64,000 nucleotides of DNA, taken from positions 250,560,767 through 250,624,766 of the forward strand of contig NC_134568.1 in assembly GCF_050947875.1 (NCBI RefSeq). The letters run 5' to 3'. Made by a program: the position numbers and the translations under genes. This DNA is from Dermacentor variabilis (taxonomy: Eukaryota > Arthropoda > Arachnida > Ixodida > Ixodidae). Below, piece after piece: positions 1 to 32,454 of the stretch. The notes beneath the pieces were generated by a model. That model had not been told where the DNA came from and ran no database searches. It saw only the letters and a program-made list of their open reading frames with translations. How positions within the stretch are numbered: the first letter of the stretch is position 1; the number at the start of each line of letters is the position of its first letter.

Positions 1-17
1 TCTCTCTCTCTCTCTCT

Positions 18-48
<31 letters not shown>
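1..48. repeat. (TC)n-(TA)n microsatellite
   Basis: A TC dinucleotide run at 1-18 is followed by a TA run to about 48. This is a simple repeat at the window edge with no coding signal. Confidence 0.9.
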
Positions 49-53
<5 letters not shown>

Positions 54-769
54 CTGTGTGTGTATTTGAGGGTTGGGGAGGTTTTTTTGTTGAACCAGAA
101 CATCCTGAAGTTTTCACTTCTGAGAAAAACGAAGACTCAGCAAGGTACTGTACAACTTCGTCCCCGGTTTCTGTATATAAGCATAACATAATTATTAATG
201 AGAGGACAACGTCGAGCAACGTTCCTTGCTGGCACCGGGAATATATGTACAAAGACAAATCCTTAGCAAACAATGGTTCATAAAAAATACAAAAGCTTGT
301 CCTTGCAATACTGATATTGCGGCGCACTGCCTTAATAAGTAAGTCATATGTACAATAACTGAAATGAGGATTTGCGATTAGATATCTATTCGCATGGAAG
401 AGCGGCGCCTAATGACGGGCTTCGGTGAATTCTGATACCAAACATAACACTAACCTTGGCAAGGAAGCCAGCCAGTGACAAACTCTTTACTAAAGAAATT
501 GTTTGTAAAGTTGGTTGGCCTCAGCTTAGCGGTGCCACGTGTCCCTTCGCCTCAATGTAATAAAATGCCTCCTATCTGCACTATAGGCGTCTACCAAGTG
601 ACTGTCCGGGGTCGGAATCGCATTTTTCTTTCGTTCGAACGACGTAATTGGTTGGCACCTTGGTTATAATTTCATTAATTGGGGAATCAGCGAGCGCCAT
701 TCTTGAGAATCGGTCTACTGGACGAAAGACTGTGAAACCGGGCTCAGGTTTCTTGTGCCGCCTGCACAG
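49..769. other. no gene recognised (upstream intron of gene 1)
   Basis: I see no exon with the cysteine signature and no mobile element here. By splice phase it should be intron between an A exon outside the window and exon B1 at 770. Confidence 0.4.
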
Positions 770-22178
<21,409 letters not shown>

Positions 22179-22359
22179 ACTGCGTTCCGCTTGCAACAGC
22201 GCGGCAGAGTCGGAACGAAGCGCGCATGCGCAAAGAAAAACTTTTTTTTTTTTTTTTTGCACCACCAGCTCCTGCTGCACTGTCACAATCATACTTTGTG
22301 AGATCAGCGGTACCAGCGCTCTTAGAAGTACTGCCCATGTAAAACATGCATTTTCACTG

Positions 22360-22365
22360 AATAAA
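22360..22365 (+). promoter_or_regulatory. poly(A) signal of gene 1
   Basis: AATAAA 182 bases after the stop codon, giving a short 3' UTR that contains a T18 run at 22241-22258. Confidence 0.65.
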
Positions 22366-23187
22366 AAGTGTGCCCCATGTCAAGCTTCAGCCCTTTATGT
22401 AAGCGTCAGCGCTGAGTATGACCCAGGGTAACGAGAGCAGGCACGCAGTTGGCGTCTGGTGGGCAGAAACCCCGGTGAGACCACTAACTGCCAGAGACGT
22501 GTTTAGGTGGCAGCAGCCGGCGACTTCATCGTCCTCTCAGATGGCGGCAACGCGCCATCCTTGCCACAAAAAGTTCGGCGTTCAGCCCGGTGACCATGGG
22601 CGGAAATTCTGGAACCTGCCCCTCTATATTCTAGGACACGAAACCGGCACTATAACACCGCTTTTCATTAATAACCAATAACGCAATCAGCGAAGCGGCA
22701 GTTATGCGGAGAAGTAGATTCTCCCCGATCAGCTGCGCGTATCGAGCACAGCGACTTGATTTTTGATCCCACGGTATTTTTTGCCCAAACACTCTCAAAG
22801 CTTTAACAATAGGAGCTCTTGGAAGTCGTGAAATTTTTCCTAATACAAGGACGATTTGAGAAGAGCTGTTCGCAACATCTATGTATCATTTATAGACTCG
22901 GTCTTCATCACCTGTAAACAGCGCATCTCCAAACTGCACCGATTTTCGTTTCATATAGTCACAGTTTTTAAAATGTGCCAAAATCTTGTGATAGTGTGAC
23001 ACTAAACCCGTAAATGCTGTTATCGAGTGGTTTAGCGAGGGCGCGTGTACTTTTGCAATAACTCGAATTCGAGGGTCGGGTCCCAGCACAGGTTTGTTTT
23101 TACGAGTATGGAGGGTGATAGCGGATGTCGCAGTGCACCGAGTGTTATCGAAGCGTGCACATTGAACAGAAATCTCCAGGGCTCGCA
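22366..23187. other. region between gene 1 and gene 2, no first exon found
   Basis: I looked for an ATG, a hydrophobic signal peptide and a phase-1 donor from here to 23847 and found none. Confidence 0.45.
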
Positions 23188-23325
23188 TTCTCAAAAAGCT
23201 CTTGCGCCAGAATTGTTCATTACAGAAAATTCTAGCCAAGTCTGATTCTGCACCTATTATTAGCGAAGGATACCGGCCAATCGCAAAGAGAACTTAAAAA
23301 GAAATAGCTCTGTCAATTCGACTAT
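23188..23325 (+). mobile_element. MITE, CTTACG family
   Basis: Contains AAAAAGCTCTTGCGCCAGAA, then a GCCGGCCAAT-like core (23275) and GTCAATTCGAC at the end, as in the 42.0-kb copy. Confidence 0.5.
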
Positions 23326-23847
23326 AGACTTCTACTGTATGCCAAGTTACTGGCAACTATGAGAGAACTGAAGGAAAATGGACAGATCACAACTGCTTTT
23401 GTCGTGTTCATGGTTCTTGTTAGCCTTGGTTCTGAGACTCCGAGCCCGTACTTACGCTTTTTGTGGCAGAAGAACTAGGGATGATCAAAGCGATCGCGAA
23501 AGATGTCAGTGAAAGCCAAGTCTTTTGGTGAATTCGGCAAATCGCACCGATGCGCACGGGGGCATCTTGGTGCAACCATGATTGGACGAAACGGCACATC
23601 AAAGCACCCTGGTGCGCCCGGGTGCGATTTGCCCAGTTCGCCATTAGCAACCTTAGTACTTTTATTGTTCTGGAGTGACAGGCTCTTGACAGGGTACTTG
23701 GAAAAGAAAAGAGCAAGAGGCAAGAAAATCACTGGTGCAAGCCTGCTTTGTTCGCTTCGCTTTTGATGGCATTTCGTTCGCTTGACGGGAAGCTTGAACA
23801 ATATGATGCCCTTTTTTCTTTTCCGTTGCTGCGTTGAAAAGCGGCAG

Positions 23848-23989
23848 CAAGACTCTCGTACCAGCGTATCCTTGGCGACAGGGAATGCGACTCAGACAGG
23901 GCTCAGAAGAAGTACGAGTTTTGCGCCGGCGACTTCATGCGTATGCTCCAACTGATGGAGATCGGCACGGACAACGAGCGCATTTGCCA
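23848..23989 (+). CDS. gene 2 exon A
   Basis: The acceptor is AAAAGCGGCAG ending at 23847, below a C/T-rich tract. The donor is GTATGT at 23990. Enters phase 1, leaves phase 2. C-x4-A-x6-C-x3-F-x16-C. A nearer CAG at 23881 would give the wrong phase. Confidence 0.78.
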
Positions 23990-25771
23990 GTATGTGTTGT
24001 TCTGCTCGCATTTTCCACTAAAAGACAGAATCTTGTGAATGATCGCCGCCCTTGTGAGACCTGTTCGAAAGGCTGCTCTTATTTTGCACCTCCTCCAACC
24101 CAACTAACTAATGCATTACTTCTACTTAAACCTCTGAAAAACAAAAATATGACGCCATAGAACGCCGTAATGCATGTTCAGCTGTGCAAAGAATGCTAAT
24201 TCAAAGTTATATTTATCAGCCTTTATCACACTCTCTCCAGGATACGGGAAAAATACAGAGAATGCCTCGAGACGTCGTCACACGAAACAAACTGCGATTT
24301 CAAGAGTCATGGTTTGAGCCGTCTGCACACACTGACTACACTATTAGCCCGCGATTACGGCATTGTTTGCGAAGCTTCAGGCGATACCGGACCAGGTGAA
24401 AGAGGTGACAGGAGACTAAGGCGTGAGTAACGACGTTTTCCCTCTAATATCTGTGCTAGTGCAACTTCATGGAGTCAATCAAAGCAGATTAAATTTCTAC
24501 TAGACATATATACAGAAACATAAGCGCTACGTACGGCTGAATGCATTTACTTTCTTTGGTGGCACATTCTATTATACGACTATTGTACGCAGCAATCATT
24601 ACCTCTTTACAACAAAGTCTTAAGATAGCTCAGTTTGAATTGCGCTTGGTCTCCTAAACCATATACCATGCTTATTGCACAGCAGCTCTCACTAGGACAC
24701 TGGTACAGTGTTTTGAAAACTCTTCGAAAATTTTGCTGAGGCGCCCAGTCGACTGTTGATAGAAGCTAACTGTTACAATGTAGAATACAGAAGCTACTGC
24801 TATAAACGCTTTCAGACCAGTCCTGCCGGGAAAGGGGATTCTTGAAAGCTATCGAAAAGTGCGATCGTGTCTTTGAAGACGACGCTGTGCTTCTCAAGGA
24901 GAACGTCTTCCGGATGGCACCTGTTCGGAGCTCTTTCCTGCTACGGGCCAAGGCTATGATTTGTATGTAAGTCGATCAAATCTTGTGGCATATGGACATT
25001 TTCCGCACTGCCACATGTACAATCGGCATATTCTGTCGAACATATCAAGGGCACGTTGCACCAGCTGTCGTAATCGGCCTACTTTTGCGATTACCTAACT
25101 ACGTTTCATCTATTGCCAGTGAGCATACAGGGGCTCACAGCGAGTTATTTTTCGACAGCAGCATTAAACGGAAGTTGTCGATTCCATAACGAAATTTAGT
25201 TAACGCAGTTACATTGACTGAAGTTGAGTAAATATGAACCGTTTAGGCCACCAAGTCAAATCAACGCAATAATCCGGTAGCCGACAATAAGGAATAGATT
25301 AGAAAACAAATTTAACGCTGATGGCCAAGTAAATGCACACCTGTTTCTGTTTCAAACGGAATTTCTGGCAGCCCTTGCTGCATCTGAGGAAGCTGTGTCT
25401 CCATTTATTTTTTAATTGTTTATCGCTTCAGTCGGGCGTGGCTTATCGTTCGGTGATGTTGCGTAAGATTCGCATTAAAGTGCTCTAATGTTACCCGTAA
25501 AGTGTCAGAACAACACGATGTATTTGATGTCTTCCACTGTTATTTCCGCAGGCACGTTCGCGACTACAAGAAATGCCTGATGGACACGGCTTTGATATTT
25601 CACTGCTACGAGGCGACGGCTGAAATAATGGATTTTTTCAAGCAGAAGCTCAATCGTTTGGGAATAAGCTACTGCAGCAGTGCCCCGCTGACTCACAAAC
25701 CTTTTACGCTGATTTTGATAATGGCCTTAGTGCCAATCCTAGGCACAATCTTGCTAAGCGCATCACAATAA
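23848..25771 (+). CDS. gene 2: two-module six-cysteine protein with GPI-anchor-like tail
   Basis: Exons 23848-23989, 24241-24422, 24816-24966 and 25552-25771 splice in frame (phases 1/2/1/2) to about 230 residues in two complete modules. The order A-B-A-B and all invariant spacings match gene 1. The second A exon has the longest third loop (33 residues). After the last Cys come small residues (SSA), a short spacer and about 20 hydrophobic residues ending at the stop, the layout of a GPI-attachment signal. The protein is therefore probably tethered to the outer membrane face. Introns are only 251, 393 and 585 bp with no recognised insertions, in contrast to genes 1 and 3. No first exon or signal peptide was found upstream. 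The phase-1 entry would allow splicing from a B exon of gene 1. Family unrecognised. Confidence 0.82.
24241..24422 (+). CDS. gene 2 exon B
   Basis: The acceptor is CACTCTCTCCAG and the donor is GTGAGT at 24423. Enters phase 2, leaves phase 1. YREC, nine residues, C, 24 residues, C with Tyr at -4. It shares KYREC with gene 1 exon B3. A Gly/Arg-rich charged linker follows. Confidence 0.83.
24816..24966 (+). CDS. gene 2 exon A'
   Basis: The acceptor is AACGCTTTCAG and the donor is GTAAGT at 24967. Enters phase 1, leaves phase 2. C-x4-F-x6-C-x3-F-x29-C, the longest loop between cysteines 2 and 3 in the cluster. Confidence 0.83.
25552..25771 (+). CDS. gene 2 terminal exon B' with hydrophobic tail
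   Basis: The acceptor is TATTTCCGCAG. YKKC, nine residues, C, 22 residues, C. This is the only B exon lacking Tyr at -4 from the last Cys. The tail FTLILIMALVPILG with flanking residues resembles a GPI-attachment signal. A single-pass membrane anchor is the alternative. Confidence 0.82.
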
Positions 25772-25772
25772 A
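25767..25772 (+). promoter_or_regulatory. poly(A) signal overlapping the stop codon of gene 2
   Basis: AATAAA shares TAA with the stop codon. If used, the 3' UTR would be only about 10-30 bases. A downstream signal could also be used. Confidence 0.45.
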
Positions 25773-26260
25773 ACGGCAAGCCAGAAGATTTCTATTCCTT
25801 AGTTTTTAATTGGAAATATAGTGGGTGAATAGTAGTTGCACCAAAGAATATAAGCTTCGCACAGCATAATTCGCAACAGCCGACTACATGGCTATGTAAT
25901 GCGCATGTCGAATGTGAAAATCGCTGATAACCGCACCATTTGATGAATATTTCCATAGCTTACTATATATATAGAATTTTATGTGCTAAATGATATGTTT
26001 CCACTGCTTCTGTTAAATCGAGCCGCGTAATATTTTCTATGTAATGTACGCACACAAACACAGGTGCACACACATCAAATGTAAAAAGTAAGGCTTCCCC
26101 GAACATGCTATGCCTGATATATACTAGAATTTGAAATAGTCAGTACGAACATGCCAGCGCCCAGGCCCAATGAGAAAACACCAAATAGTAATAATAATTC
26201 ATTCAAGCGTTTTACTGTTTTAAACGGGCCCTAAACGACATCCAATATTTTTTTAAATAA
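25773..26260. other. intergenic, nothing recognised
   Basis: AT-rich sequence after gene 2 with no identified element. Confidence 0.4.
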
Positions 26261-26473
26261 TTTCAAGTGAACACGCGCATATAGTTCAGAACGACGCCAC
26301 GATCAACGATGCCAAACGCTGCAGGCTACGCGCCGCGGGCGCGCCACAAAATCGAAAAAACAATCCCGCGCCCATCTCCGCGCCTTTCCGGTACAACAGG
26401 CGCTCGTCGTAACGTCCCCAGGGTGCATCTGGTGATGTCACCAGGAGCAGACGTTGTCGATTGCTCGAACAAG
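26261..26473 (+). repeat. 213-bp direct repeat, left copy
   Basis: Matches 27001-27213 at all but about three of 213 positions by eye. GC-rich. Ends do not look like TG/CA LTR ends. Confidence 0.88.
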
Positions 26474-26666
26474 AACCGAGGACTTTCGGTTAGTCTGCTA
26501 GCAGGTATGCGCGCTCTCTGCTTTTCCTCGTCGTGATGCTCGCTTGTGCGCACATGCGAATTGGTAACTGCGGTCCGCACCGCAAGTGCCAAATCGCTCG
26601 CGTTCCAACACAGTCGTGCTCAGCGGTCTGATTAGCTGCGCGAACAGAGTCCGGCAATGTTTTACG

Positions 26667-26783
26667 ATGGCTAGAATGCATCAGTGTGCAGTGCTTAGCT
26701 GCAAGAGTGCCGACTGGAAAAACAAAGAGACACGACACCGGCTGCCTCGTGATGACGCCCTAGCTGCGCAATGCTTGGCTTGA
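26667..26783 (+). pseudogene. THAP-type zinc-finger N-terminus (fragment)
   Basis: 38 residues starting MARMHQCAVLSCKS and containing RHRLPRDD. This matches the start of a THAP DNA-binding domain (C-x4-C spacing, then a basic loop with R-L-P). The second C-x2-H half is absent and a stop follows, so it is either an unspliced first exon or a remnant of a P-element/THAP9-type transposase. It lies between the two 213-bp repeats. Confidence 0.5.
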
Positions 26784-27000
26784 GCGCATTGGAGCTGTTT
26801 CAGTGAGCTAACCTAGAAACGTTGTAATGAACGCATATTTTGTTCACTTGTGTAACCCTCCTTCTATTTGCATGCCGAGCTCCCGGAAAGCATAGTACGC
26901 CGCCTTGAGGACACCAGGACTCAGACATATGCTGGGGAAATATGGGTGCCGCCTAATGCAGTCATAATTTCCTTTAGCAACGACCTCTGTTCTTTAGTCA

Positions 27001-27213
27001 TTTCAAGTGAACACGCGCATATAGTTCAGAACGACGCCACGATCAACGATGCCAAACGCTGCAGGCTACGCGCCGCGGACGCGCCACAAAATCGAAAAAA
27101 CAATCTCGCGCCCATCTCCGCGCCTTTCCGGTACAACAAGCGCTCGTCGTAACGTCCCCAGGGTGCATCTGGTGATGTCACCAGGAGCAGACGTTGTCGA
27201 TTGCTCGAACAAG
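27001..27213 (+). repeat. 213-bp direct repeat, right copy
   Basis: Second copy of 26261-26473. Sequences outside the repeats differ, and 527 bp separates them. Confidence 0.88.
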
Positions 27214-27789
27214 CAGCAAACTTTCGCCTCGGTATTTGTACTTGCCACACATAGACCGCACGCGCACCTGCATTGATCATAACATTATCGCGGTACGGGC
27301 TAACAGCCCGTGGGCGAAAACAACGGAGCTTACCGACCCATATCGTCGCCACGATCTGGGGAAGGCGGCGACGGGGGCTGTTCAACTCCAGCGGACGTGC
27401 TTCGGCATGGCATATCACCGTATACGGGTCCATTATATTGGCGTGCCTTTCTAGACGTGCGCGCAAAACGGGGTCCACAGCGGCACGCTTGTAAGTAGTA
27501 CGGGCCGGCGCGGCAGCAACAGAGGGTAGCTGAGGGGCGCGGAGTCGCGATAACCGGAAGTGGACAGTGTTTAGAAAAGCGCGTTGGCGATGACGTATGC
27601 CACGTGACACTTGGAGGAGTACTCGGCGAGGAGGAGACCAACCGACGAACGGAGAGTAGCGAAGGGAAGAGCGAAACGAACGAGGGCCGCGTTTCGATCA
27701 TCAAACGCGTATAACTCCGCCATTACGGCACCATTTCCGAAAATTCTCGCGGCTACGTGTTCGTTGCAGGCTTGTGCTCAACTGCAACA
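27214..27789. other. GC-rich intergenic stretch
   Basis: A long minus-strand frame (27026-27610) crosses repeat and unique sequence and has no domain I recognise. I treat it as non-coding. Confidence 0.35.
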
Positions 27790-27965
27790 CCACAACTAAA
27801 TTTCGACCACTGGGGGTTTTGGGGCCCTTTAACGATTCAGGAAAAGACCTATGGGTGACAGCCTAGTGGAGGGCAATTAATTTTGACCACATGGCCTTCG
27901 TTATGTAGCACAGCACGCGGGCCCCTTTTGATTGCACCTCTATCGCAATGCCGTGGCGGCGGCCG
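27790..27965 (-). mobile_element. Ruka-like SINE, degraded
   Basis: Carries the minus-strand body motif AATTTTGACCACATGG and TTTAACG, as in the better copy at 30.1 kb. Confidence 0.5.
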
Positions 27966-27967
27966 GT

Positions 27968-28237
27968 AATTGTATTTATTTATTTATTTTACTACCCTAA
28001 AGGCCCCGCAAGGCATTACGTAGGGGGGGGGGGGGGACAATTCACACATGATATGTCAACACAATAAAAACGACTGAAGACAACAATCAAGCACAGATTT
28101 GGGTAAAAGATACCGCTTGTACAAAAAAAGGAAAGAAAACTAGAAGAAGTTAGGGTGAGAGTACAGGGTACAATTCACATGTGCTATACATGGCACGCTT
28201 CAACACGGTACACGCGGCAGGTGGGTGTTGGAAAAAT

Positions 28238-28323
<86 letters not shown>

Positions 28324-29880
28324 CAGGCCAGGCAAAATGTGGCAGCTGAACATTTTATACATCTAAAAATGTCCGCAGGGCACACTGGAAGGCAGACGGG
28401 TCAGTGATTGTTACAATATCTCGGGGTAGGGCGTTCCCTTCAGTCATTGATGACACAAAAGGGGAATTTTGGAATATTTTGGTCCTAGAAAATATGGGAG
28501 ACACTTTGTATACATGGTCATCGCGGTTGGAGAGATAATGGGTGGGCAAGATGGGAGCAGATGAAAAAGATGAACCACAATAGTAAAGGGAGTGCAAAAA
28601 GACAGACGGAAATATTTCCGTCATGTGCCAAGATTCGGAATATTAAGGGTCTGCTTTAACGCAGACACACTTTGGTATGGAGAGTAGGAGCGCAAAATAA
28701 AGCGGGCAGCCTCATTTTCAATTGATTCGATGCAATCAGAAAGGTTAGCTGTGTGAGGGTTCCAAATAATTGAGGCGCAATCCAGGGTTGCTCTGATAAG
28801 GGAAATGTATGCACGAAGTCTTGTGTCACTATTTGCAAGGTACAGACGGCGCTTTAAAAAGCCAAGTTTTTTTAGCGTCTTATTAGTAATATGCTCAACA
28901 TGCATGGCCCAGCTTAAATCAGAAGTAAGAATAACGCCCAGGTATTTAAAAGAAGAGGTTCGTTCGAGTATGCAATTGCGTAGAATGTATACGTTGGACG
29001 GAAAGCTTAACGTGGAAGAAAATGTCATGACCTTAGTTTTATCTGCATTAATTTGTATCTTCCATACACAACACCACTCAGCGAATTTGGTCAAATCTTT
29101 TTGTAATGTGGCATCTTCAACAGGGGTGGTTATCTTTCTATAAATTACACAATCATCGGCAAACAGCCGCATTGGTGAAGTTAGATTCATAGCTATGCCA
29201 TTATTATATATAAGGAATAATAACGGGCCTAACACTGACCTTTGAGGCAACCCTGACCTAATGCGGCAGAAAGTAGATTGGTTCTTATTAATAGTTAATG
29301 GTCGAGAGCGACCAGATAGGAAGTCGTTAATCCACTGGGTAGTTTTTTCATCTAACTTAAGGCTGTTTATTTTCATGATTAGCCGTTTGTGGGGAACACG
29401 ATCGAAGGCTTTAGAGAGGTCACTAAATAATGCGTCAGTATAAAGCAAATTGTGCAAAGAGGGATGTAGGCCAGTGGTTAGTTCGAACAACTGCGTTTGG
29501 CAAGACCGTTCGTATCTGAAGCCATGCTGATTTTTTAATAACAAATTATTTGCATTAAGATGACCCATAGTGTGGGTGTAATAATGTGCTCAAGGAGTTC
29601 ACAACAAACTGATGTCAGTGAAATCGGGCGGTCATTGCTTGGACATGAGGGCTCGCCAGATTTAAATATGGGTATGATATGGCCAGACTTCCAGATTGTT
29701 GGAAAATTAAACACAGTAATAACGATGATACGTGGGAAGTTAGTTTTAGTAGTTTTGAGCAGATGCCGTCCGGTCCAGGACTGGAGCTAAGTGGGAGCCT
29801 GTCAATAGCCCGTGATACACCTGCTGCAGTAACGGGGATGGGCTCGCTTGGGTGAGTTATCGTAGAAAGATAACTCACGG
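27968..29880 (-). mobile_element. CR1/L2-type LINE with nearly complete RT
   Basis: The minus-strand RT starts near 29880 (SSSPGPDGI). After a frame shift it is open at 29568-28621: KNQHGFRYERSCQTQL, FSDLSKAFDRV, SVLGPLLFL, active site FADDCVIY, KYLGVIL. The C-terminal ORF end is at 28624-28355, and the 3' UTR ends in TTTA repeats (27970-27988 on the + strand). The 5' part with the endonuclease is missing. Two shifts and a stop make it inactive. An (AT)n tract of about 40 units (28240-28322) has grown in its 3' UTR. Confidence 0.87.
28240..28322. repeat. (AT)n microsatellite
   Basis: Pure AT dinucleotides inside the 3' part of the LINE. Confidence 0.97.
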
Positions 29881-29926
29881 CCTCGTGCTCAGCAGCAAAA
29901 CAGAATGGTCACTAAGTCACCACGGT
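29878..29926 (-). mobile_element. SINE head fragment
   Basis: On the minus strand the fragment begins CCACCGTGGTGACTTAGTG, a tRNA-like A-box head of the Ruka type, and abuts the LINE 5' end. Confidence 0.45.
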
Positions 29927-30114
29927 GGTTCACTCCCTCGGTAAACAGCTGTTATGGGTGCTGTTTTCAAGTAAGTTCAACAAGTGATTTGGAGCAGCTA
30001 GTTTACTCCAGTAAGAAGTCATCGAGTTCGAGCGGTCGCTGTACGAGTGATAATATTTATTTTAATTCATTTTGTGCAAGACATATGCCGTGCAAATTTC
30101 CATCCATAAGGTAA

Positions 30115-30350
30115 AAAGTTAATTCTGCGGTTTTACGTGCCGAAACCAAGATAGGACTATGAGGCACGCCGTAGTGGATTAATTTTGACCACCTGCGATT
30201 CTTTAACGTGAACCCAATGCACGGTACACGAGCGTTTTTGTATTTCGCTCCCATCAAAAAGCGGGCGCGTCGCGGTCGGGATTCGATACCGCGCCCTAGA
30301 GCTTAGCAGCGCAACGCCACAGTCACTGTGGTGCCGCGGCGGGTCCAACC
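30115..30350 (-). mobile_element. Ruka-like SINE, full length
   Basis: On the minus strand a tRNA-like head (CCGCGGCGGGTCC on the + strand end) precedes a GGTATCGAATCCC B box, CGTTAAAGAATC and TGGTCAAAATTAAT, ending in TTTTACGTGCC-type sequence. Confidence 0.75.
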
Positions 30351-30839
30351 ATAAATGTGCCGAACTACTTGAGAAAAGCGTATCGTCACGCTTGCCCTCT
30401 TGGCAAAAGTGTACATTGTGATCTTTCTTTAATTCGCCGACGATTACGATACTCCTTAATGCGAATTTTGAGCGCAGCTGTTACGGTGTTTCGAATTCCC
30501 AATATATTGTGGCAAAGAATTTCATACTGAACTACAGTGTCCTCTCGGCGGTCGTGCTGAGCCTCTGCTCAGGCAGCTTATTTAGCAGCAGCGGCACACG
30601 AAGCATTTCCACAGGTTGCGTCCTCATTGTACAGAAAGAAAGCGTGAACACATGAAGGCGTCTTCTCTAGAGCGCTTTCTCTAGCGGCCGCTGCGCAGGC
30701 GAAGTGGAGCATGCGCAGTGGGTCCGAAGGCCACGCCAGCGATTTGCTTTCATATATGGCATCGGCGGACGCGCTTGCCGCATGCCTAGTCGCCCCCGTT
30801 GAGCACGTCTCGTGCAGCACTCCGCTTTCCTCCTCACCC

Positions 30840-31060
30840 GTTCGCCATACTCTCCTCCTCCGCTTCCCTCCTCATGCTTCCACTGCGCCCTCCTACACCG
30901 CTTTCCTCCTCGCGCTCTCTTCGCTATCGCCATCTTTCATCACCCGCTGCATTTCGCGTTCGCGTTCGCTATTTCATCCTTCGCCGTGCTCGTTCGCTCG
31001 GTTACGCCGAGGGATACCGACGTCGACACTCAGGAACAGGCAAGAGCTGCGCTCTAAAAC
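30840..31060 (+). repeat. left arm of a long imperfect inverted repeat
   Basis: Pairs with 31740-31965 in inverted orientation: TTTCATCC, GCTCGGTTACGCC and GCGCTCTAAAA have complements in the right arm. About 680 bp separates the arms. Probably a fold-back DNA element. Confidence 0.5.
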
Positions 31061-31739
31061 GTACGTGAGAACGATGCATTTATTATCTGTGGAACTGTAT
31101 TACACAAACTAGTGGATATAAATCCAAGGGACAGAGGAAACTGAAATCTACGTATGCGTACAGAGCGTGTTATTTACTACTGTAGGCTAAGTCAGACACC
31201 TGAGATACAACATAGACGGTGGCATATTCTGCAGAAACCTCAGTATTTCCAGTAGCAATTGCCGCAGCGGCAGCCGATTTAGGTCCACTGCCGTACGAAG
31301 TAGGGGTGGAATTGGTACACAGTGTCTTGGAGCACTCCTGGGAACAGGTAAATTGCAGTTTTGTAGCTGGCTGGGAGCAGTTAAAATACCGTTTCAGAAG
31401 ATGTAGAAGCGGCATATCAGACTTTATTTTACATTAGAGGAGCATGTATCATATCTTAACACGTTGAACCTGATAAAACTGTCACAAAAAGAGGCTCGAT
31501 CGCCTTGGAGCATTTTATTACATATGGAACACTGGTGCGCTAGACTTGAGCACGCAGAAATACTATTGCACATTTCTTCACTGTAAAAGTGCGTTCAAAA
31601 TGGTAAAAAATATCGCACTTCACTGGCCCGTACCACAAAGGTTGGCAAAACATCAGTCGACGAACACACGGATGTCGCGTTAGCGCTTTTGACAGACCTG
31701 TCTTGGCCTCCTCGAGCAAGATGTTGCCCCTCTTCACTT

Positions 31740-31965
31740 TGCCCATGTTTTTGTTTTTAGAGCGCACCTCATTCCTGCGGGGAGACCGAGCAAATGAGCA
31801 CAGCAATGGATGAAAGAGCGGACGCGGAGCGCAGCGGGGGATGAAAGACGCGAAGAGGAAAGCAGAGGAAGAGGGTATGACGAAAGCTTGAGAAGAAAAA
31901 CGTAGCGCGGCGACGATGGCTACGAGATCGCGCCAGAGTAGCGCGCGTCGTCTGGGAGGTGTGTG
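31740..31965 (-). repeat. right arm of a long imperfect inverted repeat
   Basis: Inverted partner of 30840-31060. A long minus-strand frame runs through it. Confidence 0.5.
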
Positions 31966-32164
31966 CGGCGGCTGTGAATCGCGCCCACGTATCACCCACG
32001 TGTTGCTTCTCACGATCTCCAGATTGGCTAGGCAATCGCTCCACACTTTGCTCCGTTTGCAACGTACCGCATGAGACAGATGATACGCCCCAGCCAATAG
32101 ATCACGAAATGAAAACAAGTATATAACTGCACTCAAATTTCGCTTTAGAGAGTATCCTAATCCT

Positions 32165-32418
32165 AGGTGGATTTTATTGAGACTACTGGTTATCAGTTCT
32201 TGGGCATTGCTTAGAAGGAATTGGAGGGAAGATATATTGGCAAGCAAGAGGGACTTCTCCTCAATGGGAGAGGTGCGTTTGTCCCTGCTTTGCGTCTCAG
32301 CCTCACGTCTTCGTTTTACGGCTCTCAGACACCCCTGTTCACGCTCCACACACTCCGTGTAATGTTCATGTGCACTGCGCAGACAGTTTAGCAGGGGCCT
32401 TCGCAGTTCCACTTCCAT
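32165..32418 (-). CDS. unrecognised basic coiled-coil-like ORF, possibly transposon-derived
   Basis: The first about 85 residues of a minus-strand frame (ATG at 32418) look protein-like: hydrophilic, Glu/Arg/Lys-rich (KRRREAET), with a leucine-rich helical segment. The frame continues to 31540, but that part runs through an inverted-repeat arm and looks random. It has no motif I know. It may be an exon of a transposon gene or of an unrelated gene. Confidence 0.25.
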
Positions 32419-32454
32419 TTTATGGGCCGTATAAACTTATAAACACAGGCATAG

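Noticed and set aside
22366..23847. First exon of gene 2 among short ORFs here (for example at 22418 or 23503)
   Set aside because: None starts with a hydrophobic signal peptide or leaves at a phase-1 donor.
27026..27610. 194-residue minus-strand ORF
   Set aside because: It spans the 213-bp repeat and unique GC-rich DNA, is basic and motif-free, and is best explained by high GC lowering stop frequency.
31540..32418. 292-residue minus-strand ORF as a host gene
   Set aside because: Its C-terminal two thirds run through an inverted-repeat arm with no motif. Only the first about 85 residues look protein-like, listed at low confidence.
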